A DNA stretch of 64,000 bases from Thioclava nitratireducens (GCF_001940525.2 NZ_CP019437.1:2963501-3027500), one strand, 5' to 3'. Positions 1 to 9,482 are shown, counted from the first letter of the stretch. The notes: generated by a model not told the origin, from the sequence alone. Translations and numbers: made by a program.

Positions 1-888
1 CGGGCGGCGACCGGCGTGGCGCTGCATGTGGTGGTAGTCGACAATGCCTCGCCCGATGACACGGTCGAGGTGATCCGCGCGGCTGTCCCCGATCTGATGG
101 GGGCTGCGGAGGCGGGTCAGGAAGGCATTGCGCTGATCGAGGCGGGAGCCAATGGCGGGTTTGCTGCGGGCGTCAATCTTGGCCTCGCGCGGCTCGCGGC
201 CAATCCCGCGCTCGACCGGTTCTGGCTGCTCAACCCCGATTGCGTAGTGCTGCCCGAGACGCCTGCCGCCCTCGCCTCGCATGATCCCGGACCGCGAGGC
301 GCCGCGATGATCGCGCATCGGGTGGTCTATGGTGACGCGCCCGATACGATCCAGATTGACGGCGGAGTGATCGACCGGCGCACCGGGATCACCCATAACC
401 TGAACCAGTTTGCCCCCGCGGACAGCCCTGCCCCGGACCCGGAGCACATCGACTTCGTCACCGGCGCGAGCCTAGTCGCCACCCGCGCCCATCTCGAGCG
501 CGCGGGGCCTCTGACGGAAGATTATTTCCTCTATTACGAGGAGGTCGACTGGGCGCTGCGCCGGGGCAATCTGCCGATCTCCTATTGCGCAGGCGCAATC
601 GTTCATCACGTCGCGGGCACGGCGATCGGCTCGCAGCGGATGGGCTCGGTCGCCTCGCCATTTTCGCAATATTTCAAGCATCGCGCACGCGCGATGTTCC
701 TGCGCCGCCATTTCCCCGCCGGGCTGATCGGCGGCGCGGCGTGGTCGCTTGCCAAAGCCGCGCAATTGCGGGCGCAGGGGCATGGAGCGGAAGCCGCGGC
801 CCTGTTGCGGGGTTTCTTCGGAATGGCACCGCCCGATCCGGTTCTGGCCGCGCTCAGCCCGGAGGCACGGGCAAAGATCGGCCGTTAA
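1..888 (+). CDS. Glycosyltransferase family 2, WbbL/rhamnosyltransferase-like (5' end outside window)
   Basis: The frame is open to base 1 and the first visible residues already belong to the first beta strand of a GT-A fold (VVVVDNASPDDT), so perhaps 20-40 N-terminal residues lie upstream; the GTG at 16 is probably not the true start. The metal/nucleotide-sugar motif is NPDCVV, and the acceptor-side motif FLYYEEVDWALR is typical of the COG1216 WbbL-like group. It probably adds a deoxyhexose or similar sugar to a lipid-linked repeat unit at the cytoplasmic face of the membrane. Its 3' end overlaps the convergent membrane-protein gene by 4 bases. Sugar specificity cannot be read from sequence. 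Confidence 0.9.
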   Translation, partial: RAATGVALHVVVVDNASPDDTVEVIRAAVPDLMGAAEAGQEGIALIEAGANGGFAAGVNLGLARLAANPALDRFWLLNPDCVVLPETPAALASHDPGPRGAAMIAHRVVYGDAPDTIQIDGGVIDRRTGITHNLNQFAPADSPAPDPEHIDFVTGASLVATRAHLERAGPLTEDYFLYYEEVDWALRRGNLPISYCAGAIVHHVAGTAIGSQRMGSVASPFSQYFKHRARAMFLRRHFPAGLIGGAAWSLAKAAQLRAQGHGAEAAALLRGFFGMAPPDPVLAALSPEARAKIGR

Positions 889-2285
889 TCCCGCCGATGA
901 CTCTGTGCAAACCGCGTGTAGCTGGTGGCACGCGCCTCAGGCCGCGCCGCGTCCTCGGGGGCGTCGGCCCGCTCTTTCACCGCTTCGGTCAGCATCCACA
1001 TGCCGGCGCCGAACAGGAAGAAGGTGAAGGCGTAGATCGACTCCCAGACATAGACGGTGCAGAGCGTGAAGGTCATCCCCGCGAAGGTGAACACCCAGGA
1101 GCGACGGAAATTTTGCATCCGCGTATCGCCGCTGAAATCCCGGAACATCACCTTGAACAGCCCCCAGACATAGCCGCTCGTGACCAGCAGGAAGCCGGGG
1201 ATGCCATAGCGCACCGCCATCACCAGCCAGAAATTATCCATCGAGCCGGAATACATGTACCACGGTCGCACCCAGTCGTTCAGGCCGATCCCGAAGACCG
1301 GGTTGGCCCAGACATTCTTCAGCCCCCACTCGAAGATGATCGTGCGCCAATAGGCGGTATGGGCCGAGAAGGTCGCGTAGCTGAGAAACACCATGATCGG
1401 CGAGCGGTTCGACAGCAGGTCCACCGTGACATAGGCGAAAGCGAAGAGCCCCGTCAGCAGCCACCAGCGCCATTCGATCCGCACGAAGGTGATATACCAG
1501 CCGATCAGCCCCAGTTGCAGCAGCAGCGACAGAAGCGCGCCCGAAGACAGCGCGAGAAAGCCGTTGAGCAGGATCATCCCGCTCGCCACCACCCGCCATC
1601 CGAGCGATTTGATCCCGTCGAAGGCCACGAAGGCGAAGGCGAAGACGACCGAGCAATAGAGCCCGAAATGGATCGGATGGGCGAAGGGGCCCTGCACACG
1701 CTCCAGCCCCAAGCGCGGCTCCTGAAAGTTGTAGGTGATCGTGCTCATTCCCGGCAGCTTGTCGATCAGCGTCGGGATCAGGGTCGTGCCGGTCTTGGTC
1801 TCGTAAAGCGAAAATGGCGTCAGGATCAGCACCGACCAGATCAGCACCTTGCCCAGCGCCGCGAAATCCTCGCGCGAGCGGATATAGGCGCGCCCGATCA
1901 GGTAGCCTCCCAGCACCTCGAGCCCCACCGAGCCCGCTTGCTGAATGACGCGATCCGGGTTGTTGACCGCGAGCGCGACCGACAGCCACAGCGCATGGAA
2001 CAGGAACAGCCAGTCCACCGGCAATATCCGCCCCGCGCGCCCGCTGAAGACGCGCGCGAAGGCGGGCAGGATGAAGAACATCAGCACGAGACGGCTTCCG
2101 GTGATCGCAAGCGGGCCGAGGTTGAACTTGAAGGGCAGCAGGATCGACAGCACGAACAGCAGCACCGGCCACGGCAGTTTCGCGGTCGCGAGCGCGGCGG
2201 TCTCGGCAATGCGGTTTCGCCCACCCGCACGGCGTGTCGGGCGCGCATGCTCCGGCATGGTGCCACCGATCGCCCCGGCGCGCAT
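885..2285 (-). CDS. O-antigen ligase/polymerase-like membrane protein (Wzy/WaaL type)
   Basis: This 466-residue integral membrane protein has about ten hydrophobic segments after a basic N-terminal stretch. A large loop holds NPVFGIGLNDW and a conserved-looking segment around DNFWLVMAVRYGIPG, the pattern expected of the Wzy_C/O-antigen ligase family, which polymerises or transfers undecaprenyl-linked glycans in the periplasm. The ATG used overlaps the stop of the upstream beta-helix gene in a TGATG arrangement, suggesting translational coupling; a second ATG lies nine codons further in. Neighbouring glycosyltransferase and flippase genes support a role in exopolysaccharide assembly. Whether it is a polymerase or a ligase cannot be decided here. 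Confidence 0.85.
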   Translation of the reverse strand: MRAGAIGGTMPEHARPTRRAGGRNRIAETAALATAKLPWPVLLFVLSILLPFKFNLGPLAITGSRLVLMFFILPAFARVFSGRAGRILPVDWLFLFHALWLSVALAVNNPDRVIQQAGSVGLEVLGGYLIGRAYIRSREDFAALGKVLIWSVLILTPFSLYETKTGTTLIPTLIDKLPGMSTITYNFQEPRLGLERVQGPFAHPIHFGLYCSVVFAFAFVAFDGIKSLGWRVVASGMILLNGFLALSSGALLSLLLQLGLIGWYITFVRIEWRWWLLTGLFAFAYVTVDLLSNRSPIMVFLSYATFSAHTAYWRTIIFEWGLKNVWANPVFGIGLNDWVRPWYMYSGSMDNFWLVMAVRYGIPGFLLVTSGYVWGLFKVMFRDFSGDTRMQNFRRSWVFTFAGMTFTLCTVYVWESIYAFTFFLFGAGMWMLTEAVKERADAPEDAARPEARATSYTRFAQSHRRD

Positions 2286-4426
2286 CAGCGCATCGCCCCG
2301 CTCACCGCCGGGCGGCTCGCGGTCAGATCAAGGGCTTCAAGCTCGCCGTGGAAGCTGCCCTTGCCGAAGGGATTGCCCAGCGCAAGGCCCCAATATTCCA
2401 TCGGCTTGAGCCGCCCCGAGACGGTGCCTTTGCCGATCACCTCCTCGCCCGCCAGCACCTCGAAAAGACTATCCTCCGAGGCGTAGCGGAAGGTGATGTC
2501 GTGCCATTTTCCGTCATAGATCGGCACGCGTTTGGTGCGAAGGAACAGCCGCTGCCCACTCTCGGGCCAGAACTCGACCTCGAAGGTACCGCGCCCGGTA
2601 ACCCGCACGATCAGCGATTGATGCAGGCGCAACAGCTCTCCCGCGGATTTGTAATCGCCCATCGCTCGCAGGCTCATATGCAGCGAGAAGCGATCTGCTC
2701 CGAAAAGAGGGGCGACCATCTCGCGCGGGATCACCACTGCGCCCCCGCCGAGCCCGAATTCCAATGCGCCGGGGCTGAGCGGGATCGAGTCGAGCACTTT
2801 CGGCTGCGACCCGGCATGCGAGATCACCCGGCCCAGTTGCGGATCGTAGCTGAGGATACGGTCCTCGCGGACCATGACGTAGCCGGTGCTCTGCGCGCTC
2901 CGCCCATCGGGCAGCGTGAGCGAGAGGGTCACTTTGTGCCGACCCGGCATTCGGAAGCCCACCGGCACCTGCACACCATCGAGACTGGTCTGCCCGTCGA
3001 TCTGCCATTCATAGGCGACCTCGGCGGGGTCCACGCCTTCGGGAAGCACACTCGCGCGCGCATCGAATTGCAGCGTCGTGCCGCCTCCCTCGCCTCGGGC
3101 AAACCGCATGACCGGCTGGAACGCATCCGGACCGCCGAGGATATCCAGCATCGGCGCACCGATCCCGCTCCCGGCCAATGGACCACTCGGCAGATAGGCG
3201 TAATTCCCGATCTCACGCGGCGCACCGGTGCGCGCGGCGACGAAAATATCGTCGTAATAGCCCGCCCGCTGCGGCGTGACGTCCTGGATCAGCAGGTTGT
3301 CCCGTACCCTCCAGTCGGGCTGCCCCGCAGGCCCTGCGATCTCGCTCACCGCATTGCGGGCGATCTCGACGGCGCGGGCGTCGCGCGCCACGCGGATCTG
3401 CGGGATCCAGAGAACCGGGTCGCGTTTCTCGCCCTCGGAATAGACATCATGGATGAGCGTGTTGTTGGCGATCTTCACGCCGTCCGCCTCCCCCAAAGTG
3501 ATCCCGTGCAGATGGGCGTTGATGATGACGTTCCCGCTGATCTCGACGTTGCGGTAGAACATCTCCGCCCCGGCCTTGCCGCGATCGACCAGCTCGTTGC
3601 GCATCAGGATCGACTGGGTGAAGCCGCCCTCCCCGGAATTGAGCAGATTGCCCCGGATCGCGATGTCGCGGCTGGGGCGTTCGGTGCCTGCGGTCCAGAA
3701 CTGGATCATGTCGGCATGATCGCCGGACGCGACCGCGCGACGGAAATCGTGAATGTGGTTGCCCGCGATCTCGGCGCGCTCGATCTGGGCGAAGTTTAGC
3801 CCGTCCATCCGCATGTCGTGGATATCGTTGCCGACCAGATTCAGATCGGTGCAATCGGTGAAGATCGCGCCGCGATAGAAGCGGCGGAACTCGGAGCTCT
3901 CGACCGTGATCCCGGTCGAGGCGCGCACGGCGAGGCCGAAAGCAGTCGGCAGCGGGCCCTGCTCGATCAACTCGGGATCGGGCGGCGCGAGGTCACCGTC
4001 GAACACCACATTGCGGATTGTCAGATTGCGCGTGGTAAAGACCTGAAACGGGCGCGTGTTGGACCGGTCGCCCTCTGCGTAACGATAGTCGAACATCACC
4101 GCCTCGATCACGACATGACTGACCTCCTGCAGGTCCATTCGCGCGATCACCGCCGGGTTGCCCGGATCGGCAGAGCGAAAGGTGATCGGCGCATCCTCGC
4201 GCCCCGCCATACCCCGCAGCTCGAGAGCGTCATAGTCGCCCGGCGCGATCAGGACCGTATCGCCCGGCTCCAGCTTCGCCCCGATCCGCGCGAGTGCTTC
4301 GGTATCCGAGACCTGCCAATCGCGCGCCATTGCGGGCCATGCGCCGAGCATGACAAATCCGACGGCCAAAAGCCCACGCCATCCGACGCGGGCCGCATGC
4401 CTCGTGGTGAATGCGATCTGCTCCAT
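2285..4426 (-). CDS. Secreted right-handed parallel beta-helix protein with C-terminal LamG-like domain
   Basis: The 713-residue product begins with a signal peptide ending near WPAMARDW. Residues ~40-400 show repeated short strands with stacked hydrophobic/Asn positions (for example NLTIRNVVFDG, IAIRGNLLNSG, VKIANNTLIHD), the signature of a right-handed parallel beta-helix as in polysaccharide lyases and C5 epimerases. A PKD/Ig-like stretch follows (~residues 440-520), then a concanavalin/LamG-like domain (~540-700). Lying in an exopolysaccharide locus and coupled to the Wzy-like gene, it probably trims, epimerises or binds the exported polymer. No catalytic residues can be assigned with confidence, so lyase activity is only a possibility. 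Confidence 0.8.
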   Translation of the reverse strand: MEQIAFTTRHAARVGWRGLLAVGFVMLGAWPAMARDWQVSDTEALARIGAKLEPGDTVLIAPGDYDALELRGMAGREDAPITFRSADPGNPAVIARMDLQEVSHVVIEAVMFDYRYAEGDRSNTRPFQVFTTRNLTIRNVVFDGDLAPPDPELIEQGPLPTAFGLAVRASTGITVESSEFRRFYRGAIFTDCTDLNLVGNDIHDMRMDGLNFAQIERAEIAGNHIHDFRRAVASGDHADMIQFWTAGTERPSRDIAIRGNLLNSGEGGFTQSILMRNELVDRGKAGAEMFYRNVEISGNVIINAHLHGITLGEADGVKIANNTLIHDVYSEGEKRDPVLWIPQIRVARDARAVEIARNAVSEIAGPAGQPDWRVRDNLLIQDVTPQRAGYYDDIFVAARTGAPREIGNYAYLPSGPLAGSGIGAPMLDILGGPDAFQPVMRFARGEGGGTTLQFDARASVLPEGVDPAEVAYEWQIDGQTSLDGVQVPVGFRMPGRHKVTLSLTLPDGRSAQSTGYVMVREDRILSYDPQLGRVISHAGSQPKVLDSIPLSPGALEFGLGGGAVVIPREMVAPLFGADRFSLHMSLRAMGDYKSAGELLRLHQSLIVRVTGRGTFEVEFWPESGQRLFLRTKRVPIYDGKWHDITFRYASEDSLFEVLAGEEVIGKGTVSGRLKPMEYWGLALGNPFGKGSFHGELEALDLTASRPAVSGAMR

Positions 4427-4559
4427 CGCTGCCTGCCTGTTCCGGGCCGCTTCTTGCGGCTCTGATGTCTTGACGTCACGCTAGCGTGAGGGCGATCAAG
4501 GCAGCAAGCGCTTTAACCCAGATTTAACTTTTCACGTCGCCTTTGTGGCCTTCGCGCCG

Positions 4560-5423
4560 CTAAAGCCGCCCGAAAATCGCCTGCCGCAGCATCCAGCCCA
4601 TCCGCGCGAGCCGCAGCCTTGCGAGCGTGCACACCGCGCGGCGACGCTCGGTCGCACCGTTCAGCTCGGGATGGCGCAGGACCTTCGGCAGATGGGCGAG
4701 TATCGACACCGGCATCAACAGCGCCTTCGCGCCCCAACGCAGCCGCGCGGGCAGGCTCGCGCCATTCACACCGAAGCCTTCCTCGGTCAGGCGCCGCCAT
4801 TTGCGCGACAGCGCCGCCCAATCCTGCCGCGACGGATGGCCCACGCGCAGCCTTTCTGCATAGACCAGCGAATAGCCCTTCGCGGTCGCCCGACGGCACC
4901 AGTCCAGATCTTCCGACAGCCCGGCGATGAAGGGGCCGGTGGCCTCATAAATATCGCGCCGGGTCAGCAGGTTGCCGGTGCCGGAGAACCCCTTTTCCTC
5001 GATATAGCGCCGGAAATCGAATGCGAAGACGGTCTCGAACGCCTCCGCGCCGGAACGCGGCGGCGGAGTCTCTTCGAAGACGAAGACATGCCCGCCGACC
5101 AGATCGCCCTGCCCGGCCACGGCGAAAGCGGTCGCGATCCAGTCCGGGTCGGCCACGCAATCGCTGTCGATGAAGAACAGCCGCTCCGCCGTCGTCTCCG
5201 CCACGCCGCGATTGCGGGCCTCTGCCGCGCCCTTCTTGGTCTCGGTGACGATCCGAAGGTCGGGATAGGCCGCGCGGACGGGGCCAAGATCATCGGTCGA
5301 GCCATTGTCGACCACCAGCAGCTCGCAACGCGCATCCAGCTGCGGCGCAAGCGTCTCGAGGCAGCGCATGAGCCGCGTGACATCGTTGAAATGCGGGATG
5401 ATGATCGCGGCCTCGGCCATCAC
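4560..5423 (-). CDS. Glycosyltransferase family 2
   Basis: This 287-residue cytoplasmic GT-A enzyme opens with AIIIPHFNDVTRLMRCLETL, followed by LLVVDNGSTDD and the DXD-type motif FIDSDCVADPDW that binds the divalent metal and nucleotide sugar. An ED in the segment SEDLDWCRRA is the usual acceptor-site position for this fold. Its ATG overlaps the stop of the pyruvyl transferase gene by 4 bases (ATGA), so the two are almost certainly co-translated. It probably adds one sugar of the repeat unit; donor and linkage are unknown. Confidence 0.9.
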   Translation of the reverse strand: MMAEAAIIIPHFNDVTRLMRCLETLAPQLDARCELLVVDNGSTDDLGPVRAAYPDLRIVTETKKGAAEARNRGVAETTAERLFFIDSDCVADPDWIATAFAVAGQGDLVGGHVFVFEETPPPRSGAEAFETVFAFDFRRYIEEKGFSGTGNLLTRRDIYEATGPFIAGLSEDLDWCRRATAKGYSLVYAERLRVGHPSRQDWAALSRKWRRLTEEGFGVNGASLPARLRWGAKALLMPVSILAHLPKVLRHPELNGATERRRAVCTLARLRLARMGWMLRQAIFGRL

Positions 5424-6583
5424 AGCGCCTTCATCAGGTTTAACAGCGCCGCGTCATAGGCGGCGAGCCGGTCGATCCCCCGCGCCAGCGCCGATTGCGC
5501 CTCTGCGGCCAGCGTCTCGCGATTGGCGAACCCTCGCTCCAGCGCCGCCATCACCGTATCCGCATCCGCCGTGGTCGCATCGACCGTGTGATCGTAGCCA
5601 AGCGCGCCGAAAAGCCCCGCGAACTTGCGGCTATAGGCAAGCGGCACCACCGCGACACCCGCCGAAAATGCCGCGATACAGGCATGCATCCGCGCCCCGG
5701 TGAAGAAATCGAGCCCGGCGATATAGCTCTTGGCCTCGGAGGGGCTTGCGAAGGCAGGCGCGCAGATCACGTCATGCTCGGCCGCCAGCGTCTCACAGGC
5801 GCGCAGGTCATCCTCGATCACCATCGGGCCTTCGGGCACGATCACATGCGGGACCAGATGGACCTCCGCTCCCTGCCCCTTGAACCAGTCGATCGCGCGC
5901 GCGATCAGCGCGGGATAATCCAGCGCCATCCCGAAATCATTGCTCCCGTGATAGCCCCCCGCCATCAACAGCCCCGAGACATTGAGACCGACGCGCACCG
6001 GCCCACCATCACGCGGCGCGGGCGGATCAAAAGGCAGCCGCAGCGCCAGATCGGAGGCCAGAACTGGAGCGCCGCGATAGCCCAGATCGTCCAGCGCCGC
6101 GCGCGAGCGTTCGTCGCGCACCGCCACCAAAGCCGAACGGTTGAGGCTCATCCGCGCCAGCCGCTTCGACCAGCCCTTGGTGAACGGCCCCACGGTCTGC
6201 GGCGCGACCACCAAAGGCGTGCCCGCGAGATGGGCGGCGAACTTCATCCAGAACATCTTCACCAGCCGCGAGGTGCCGTAGATGTCCGCGAAACTGTCGC
6301 CGCCGCCAATGTCGATCACCAGATCGGCTGCCTTAACTTCGGCCCACAACCCTTTGGGCGATTTCAGAAACGCGCCATCCACCTCGATCAGCCGCAGGTC
6401 ATCGCCCGCGACATAGGGCGCGCGCCGGTCCTTCCAGTCGAGCACGGTAATCGCGATCTCGCGCCCCGCTTTCGTGGCCAGATCGCGCAGCAGGGCGATC
6501 TCCGACACGGTCAGCGCGCCAACGCCAAGATTGTCCGAGCGCGTCGAGTGGAAGATCAGGCAGACGCGCAGCGTGCGGCTCAT
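5420..6583 (-). CDS. Polysaccharide pyruvyl transferase family protein
   Basis: The 387-residue product matches the CsaB/WcaK-type pyruvyl transferase fold: an N-terminal half with DNLGVGALTVSEIALL and VIDIGGGDSFADIYG, and a C-terminal half with the FFTGARMHACIAAFSAGVAVVPLAYSRK pattern (given here in part) that is diagnostic of the family. Such enzymes move pyruvate from phosphoenolpyruvate onto a sugar hydroxyl pair to form a ketal, adding negative charge to an exopolysaccharide. It overlaps by 4 bases with the genes on both sides, placing it in the middle of a tight three-gene operon with the FrhB-like protein and a glycosyltransferase. Confidence 0.88.
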   Translation of the reverse strand: MSRTLRVCLIFHSTRSDNLGVGALTVSEIALLRDLATKAGREIAITVLDWKDRRAPYVAGDDLRLIEVDGAFLKSPKGLWAEVKAADLVIDIGGGDSFADIYGTSRLVKMFWMKFAAHLAGTPLVVAPQTVGPFTKGWSKRLARMSLNRSALVAVRDERSRAALDDLGYRGAPVLASDLALRLPFDPPAPRDGGPVRVGLNVSGLLMAGGYHGSNDFGMALDYPALIARAIDWFKGQGAEVHLVPHVIVPEGPMVIEDDLRACETLAAEHDVICAPAFASPSEAKSYIAGLDFFTGARMHACIAAFSAGVAVVPLAYSRKFAGLFGALGYDHTVDATTADADTVMAALERGFANRETLAAEAQSALARGIDRLAAYDAALLNLMKAL

Positions 6584-7818
6584 ATCCGTCCTCGCCAGAC
6601 GCGGCGCATCGTGCCTGCGAAGTTGCGCAGGTTCCGCGTGACCGGGTTCTGCAATGCACAGGCGCGCAGGTTCATCCCCTCATAGCGCGGGATCGGACGG
6701 GCCATCAGTTTGAGCGCGGCGAGACGCGCGAAAAGGGCGCGGCGGCGTTCGCGCTGACCGGGTTGGATCGCGGCGAGTTCCGCCACATCGAACGGCGCGG
6801 TCTCGACCGCCTCTGCCGCCTCGGCCTCCCTTAGAATGTCCGCGCCGAGCCGCGTGCGCGCCACGATCAGGCTGCGCCCCGGCGCCTCCTCGAACAGCGG
6901 ATAGCCTTCGTCATCGGCTTCCCACGCATCGGCGCAGACCAGATCGGCGGCAACCCCGGTGCCATCGGCGCAAATCTTGCAGCGATGCTGGACATGGCGC
7001 GAGAGCACCCCGCCCCAGGCCGCGTGATAGCTCGTCTCGCGGGTGGCGCCATCATGTAGCGTGGCCACCGTCTTGCCCGGCCAGCCATTGCCGCGATAGC
7101 GCAGGCCTGTCAGTTGATCCTCGGGCGCGCCCATCTCCGCCAGCAACTCCCGCGCGCCCTCCGCGCTGGGAACGCCCGCGCAGAAGAAGGACAGGATCAC
7201 CGGGAAAGTCCGCGCGAGTTTCGGATCGCGCGCCACAAGCGCCCGCAGTGCGACCGCATCGCAAGGCTTCCCGATCACCGCGAAGCGCCGCCCATCCGCG
7301 ATCAGCGCCGACAGATCGGCCAGCGGGGCTGAGGGCGCATAGCGCGAGCCCGCAGCCCCCAGAACCTCGTCGCGCGTGGTACTCAGCCGCATCCGGTTTC
7401 CGATCGGCTTCTCGGGGTCGGGTTCGATCTGGGCGATGGCATCGACACGACCCGATTGCAGCAGATGCAGCGCCAGCGCCGAGAGCGCCCCGCCCGAAGC
7501 GCCTGCGTGGCGCAGGTCCGGGTCGGTGGCATGGCCGCTCTTCATCTCCATGAACCGCCCCCAGAGCGGCTCCTCTCCGGGCGCGACGCGCTGCGCGCTC
7601 TGGCCCAAGCCGGGGCAACAGGCGGCGATGGCGGCCTCGGCGCGGGCGGAAATCTCGGCGCTTTGCAGCGGGCGCAGGAAGCCGCGCGTATCCGGAGCCA
7701 TGGCGATCTCGTCAGGCGCGACCGCCGCGCAAAGCCCGCAGCCTGCACAGAGATCACCCGCCGCGACATGCGCGAGCGCATCGCTCGAAGGCGTCGAAAT
7801 GGGGTTGTGATGGGTCAT
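6580..7818 (-). CDS. Coenzyme F420 hydrogenase/dehydrogenase beta subunit (FrhB)-like iron-sulfur protein
   Basis: I chose the ATG at 7818 (MTHHNPISTP, 412 residues); a longer open frame upstream has no family similarity that I can see. Near the N terminus CAGCGLCAAVAP supplies three clustered cysteines of a [4Fe-4S] site, with further cysteines at AIAACCPGLG and, later, HRCKICADGTG and LVCADAW, the usual layout of the FrhB N- and C-terminal domains. Bacteria of this kind lack F420-reducing hydrogenase. Homologues in polysaccharide clusters often sit next to pyruvyl transferases, as here with a 4-base overlap, and their reaction is not well established. It is probably a flavin/iron-sulfur redox enzyme acting on a glycan precursor. 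Confidence 0.82.
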   Translation of the reverse strand: MTHHNPISTPSSDALAHVAAGDLCAGCGLCAAVAPDEIAMAPDTRGFLRPLQSAEISARAEAAIAACCPGLGQSAQRVAPGEEPLWGRFMEMKSGHATDPDLRHAGASGGALSALALHLLQSGRVDAIAQIEPDPEKPIGNRMRLSTTRDEVLGAAGSRYAPSAPLADLSALIADGRRFAVIGKPCDAVALRALVARDPKLARTFPVILSFFCAGVPSAEGARELLAEMGAPEDQLTGLRYRGNGWPGKTVATLHDGATRETSYHAAWGGVLSRHVQHRCKICADGTGVAADLVCADAWEADDEGYPLFEEAPGRSLIVARTRLGADILREAEAAEAVETAPFDVAELAAIQPGQRERRRALFARLAALKLMARPIPRYEGMNLRACALQNPVTRNLRNFAGTMRRVWRGRI

Positions 7819-7935
7819 GCTCGGCCGCCCTGCTTTTTCACGAAGTTGAACAGCAAAGCCGGGAATCTGGCAAGGCGGCACACCGCCGGAGACCTCGGTT
7901 GACGTGGCTGTCAGGCCACAGCCGTAATGCCGCGC

Positions 7936-7965
7936 TTGACCAAGCGGTAGCCGGGGCGGGATTAT
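7936..7965 (+). promoter_or_regulatory. Putative sigma-70 promoter of the flippase gene
   Basis: TTGACC at 7936-7941 and GATTAT at 7960-7965 are separated by 18 bases and lie about 50 bases before the flippase ATG, in the divergent gap between it and the FrhB-like gene. This is motif matching only. Confidence 0.35.
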
Positions 7966-8016
7966 GGGCGCAAAACATGCGCGGGCGGCGAAATCCCGCG
8001 CCATATCGGACTGTAC

Positions 8017-9408
8017 ATGCTTCGCACCGCGATCCTCATCCTCAGCGGGAACGCCGCCACCTCGGCGCTGATGCTCGCGCGCAACCTCGTAATCGCGCGG
8101 CTGATCCCGGTCGCCGATTACGGCGTGGCCGCGACCTTCGCGATGGTGATGGCGGTGATCGAGATGGGCTCGACGCTGGGGCTGCAGCAGCAGATCGTGC
8201 AGTCGAAGCGCGGCGACGACCCGGCGTTTCAGGCCGCACTGCAAGGTTTTCAACTGCTGCGCGGCTTGATCGCGGCGGCGGCGCTGTTCGTGCTGGCGGG
8301 GCCGATCGCCGACTTCCTCGCGATCCCGGAGGCCGCATCTGCCTATCGCTGGCTCGCGCTGGTGCCGCTCCTGACGGCGGCGCAGCATTTCGACATCCAC
8401 CGCGCCCAGCGCAGGGGCCACTATCGCCCGATGCTGCTGACAGGGGCGCTGCCCGCACTGGCCGCGCTGATCGCGATCTGGCCGCTCTCGCGTCTCGTCG
8501 ACGACTGGCAGGTGGCGCTTTGGGCGGTCCTGCTGCACGCGGCCCTCGGGGTTCTGGTCTCGCACCTGATGGCCGAGCGCCGCTACCGCCTGCGCCTCGA
8601 CCGCGCCGAGATGCGCGCGAACCTGCGTTTCGGCGCGCCGCTTCTGGCCAATGCGGCCCTGATGTATCTCGTCTTTCAGGGCGACAAGATCATCGTCGGG
8701 CGACTGGCAGGAATGGAGGCGCTGGCGGTCTTCGCGATGGGCATGACACTGACGCTGACGCCCACGCTGATTGGCGCGAAGTCGGTGCAGAACCTCTTTT
8801 TACCGAAACTCTCGGTCGCACATGGCCGTGCGGACGCCTCCGCGCATCGCCAGCTTGCCGGGGCGACATTCGAGGGGATGTTCCTCACCGGATCGACCCT
8901 CCTGCTGGGCACGGTCCTGATCGGACCGTTCGTCGTCACCGCCCTTCTGGGGACGAAATATGCAAGCCTCCTGCCGCTCCTGATCCCCTTCGCGCTTATG
9001 AACGCGCTCCGCGCGATCAAGAACGGGCCGAGCACGGTCGCGCTCTCGGCGGGGCAGACCGATAATGGCTTTTGGGGGAACCTGCCCCGGATCGCGGTTC
9101 TCCCGCTGAGCTATTGGGCGCTTGCCCAGACCGGCTCGGTCGTGCCGGTGATCTGGCTCGGGGTCACGGGCGAGGCGATCGGTCTCGGCGTGGCGCTCTG
9201 GCGGCTGTCGCGGGTCATGGCGCTGCCACAGGTTGGCCGCGCTGCGCTGACGACCGCACTCGTGCTGGTCGCGATCCCGCTGATTACACTTGCCGCGCCC
9301 GGCACGCTGCTGATCTGGCCGATCGCGCTGCTCCTGATCGCGGCGCAACTTGTCGCCCTGCCCCATCTGCGGGCCTATTTCGGACGCCCGCAGATCGGCA
9401 CTGCCTGA
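8017..9408 (+). CDS. Polysaccharide flippase, Wzx/MATE-like (oligosaccharide translocase)
   Basis: The 463-residue product is almost entirely transmembrane, with roughly 12-14 helices, and begins directly with helix 1 (LRTAILILSGNAATSALML). Motifs such as ARNLVIARLIPVADYGVAATF and the LxFxGDKIIVGRLAGMEALAVFAMG region are typical of the RfbX/Wzx group in the MOP superfamily. These proteins move lipid-linked glycan repeat units from the cytoplasmic to the periplasmic leaflet. It is transcribed divergently from the pyruvyl transferase operon and completes, with the Wzy-like protein, the expected Wzx/Wzy export pair of this locus. Confidence 0.88.
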   Translation: MLRTAILILSGNAATSALMLARNLVIARLIPVADYGVAATFAMVMAVIEMGSTLGLQQQIVQSKRGDDPAFQAALQGFQLLRGLIAAAALFVLAGPIADFLAIPEAASAYRWLALVPLLTAAQHFDIHRAQRRGHYRPMLLTGALPALAALIAIWPLSRLVDDWQVALWAVLLHAALGVLVSHLMAERRYRLRLDRAEMRANLRFGAPLLANAALMYLVFQGDKIIVGRLAGMEALAVFAMGMTLTLTPTLIGAKSVQNLFLPKLSVAHGRADASAHRQLAGATFEGMFLTGSTLLLGTVLIGPFVVTALLGTKYASLLPLLIPFALMNALRAIKNGPSTVALSAGQTDNGFWGNLPRIAVLPLSYWALAQTGSVVPVIWLGVTGEAIGLGVALWRLSRVMALPQVGRAALTTALVLVAIPLITLAAPGTLLIWPIALLLIAAQLVALPHLRAYFGRPQIGTA

Positions 9409-9482
9409 CTCCGCGCCTCTGTACGATTTTCGTGCTACACTCTCCGATGACGCGCGCCATAAACCAAAGATGGAGGATCGGT

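Noticed and set aside
585..2486. A 633-codon plus-strand frame, and similar long frames opposite other genes
   Set aside because: These are antisense shadows typical of high-GC DNA, rich in Arg/His/Gln/Asp, overlapping well-supported genes.
6580..8565. A 661-residue form of the FrhB-like protein
   Set aside because: The region upstream of 7818 translates to Arg/His-rich sequence and runs under the divergent flippase gene; the family starts near the ATG at 7818.
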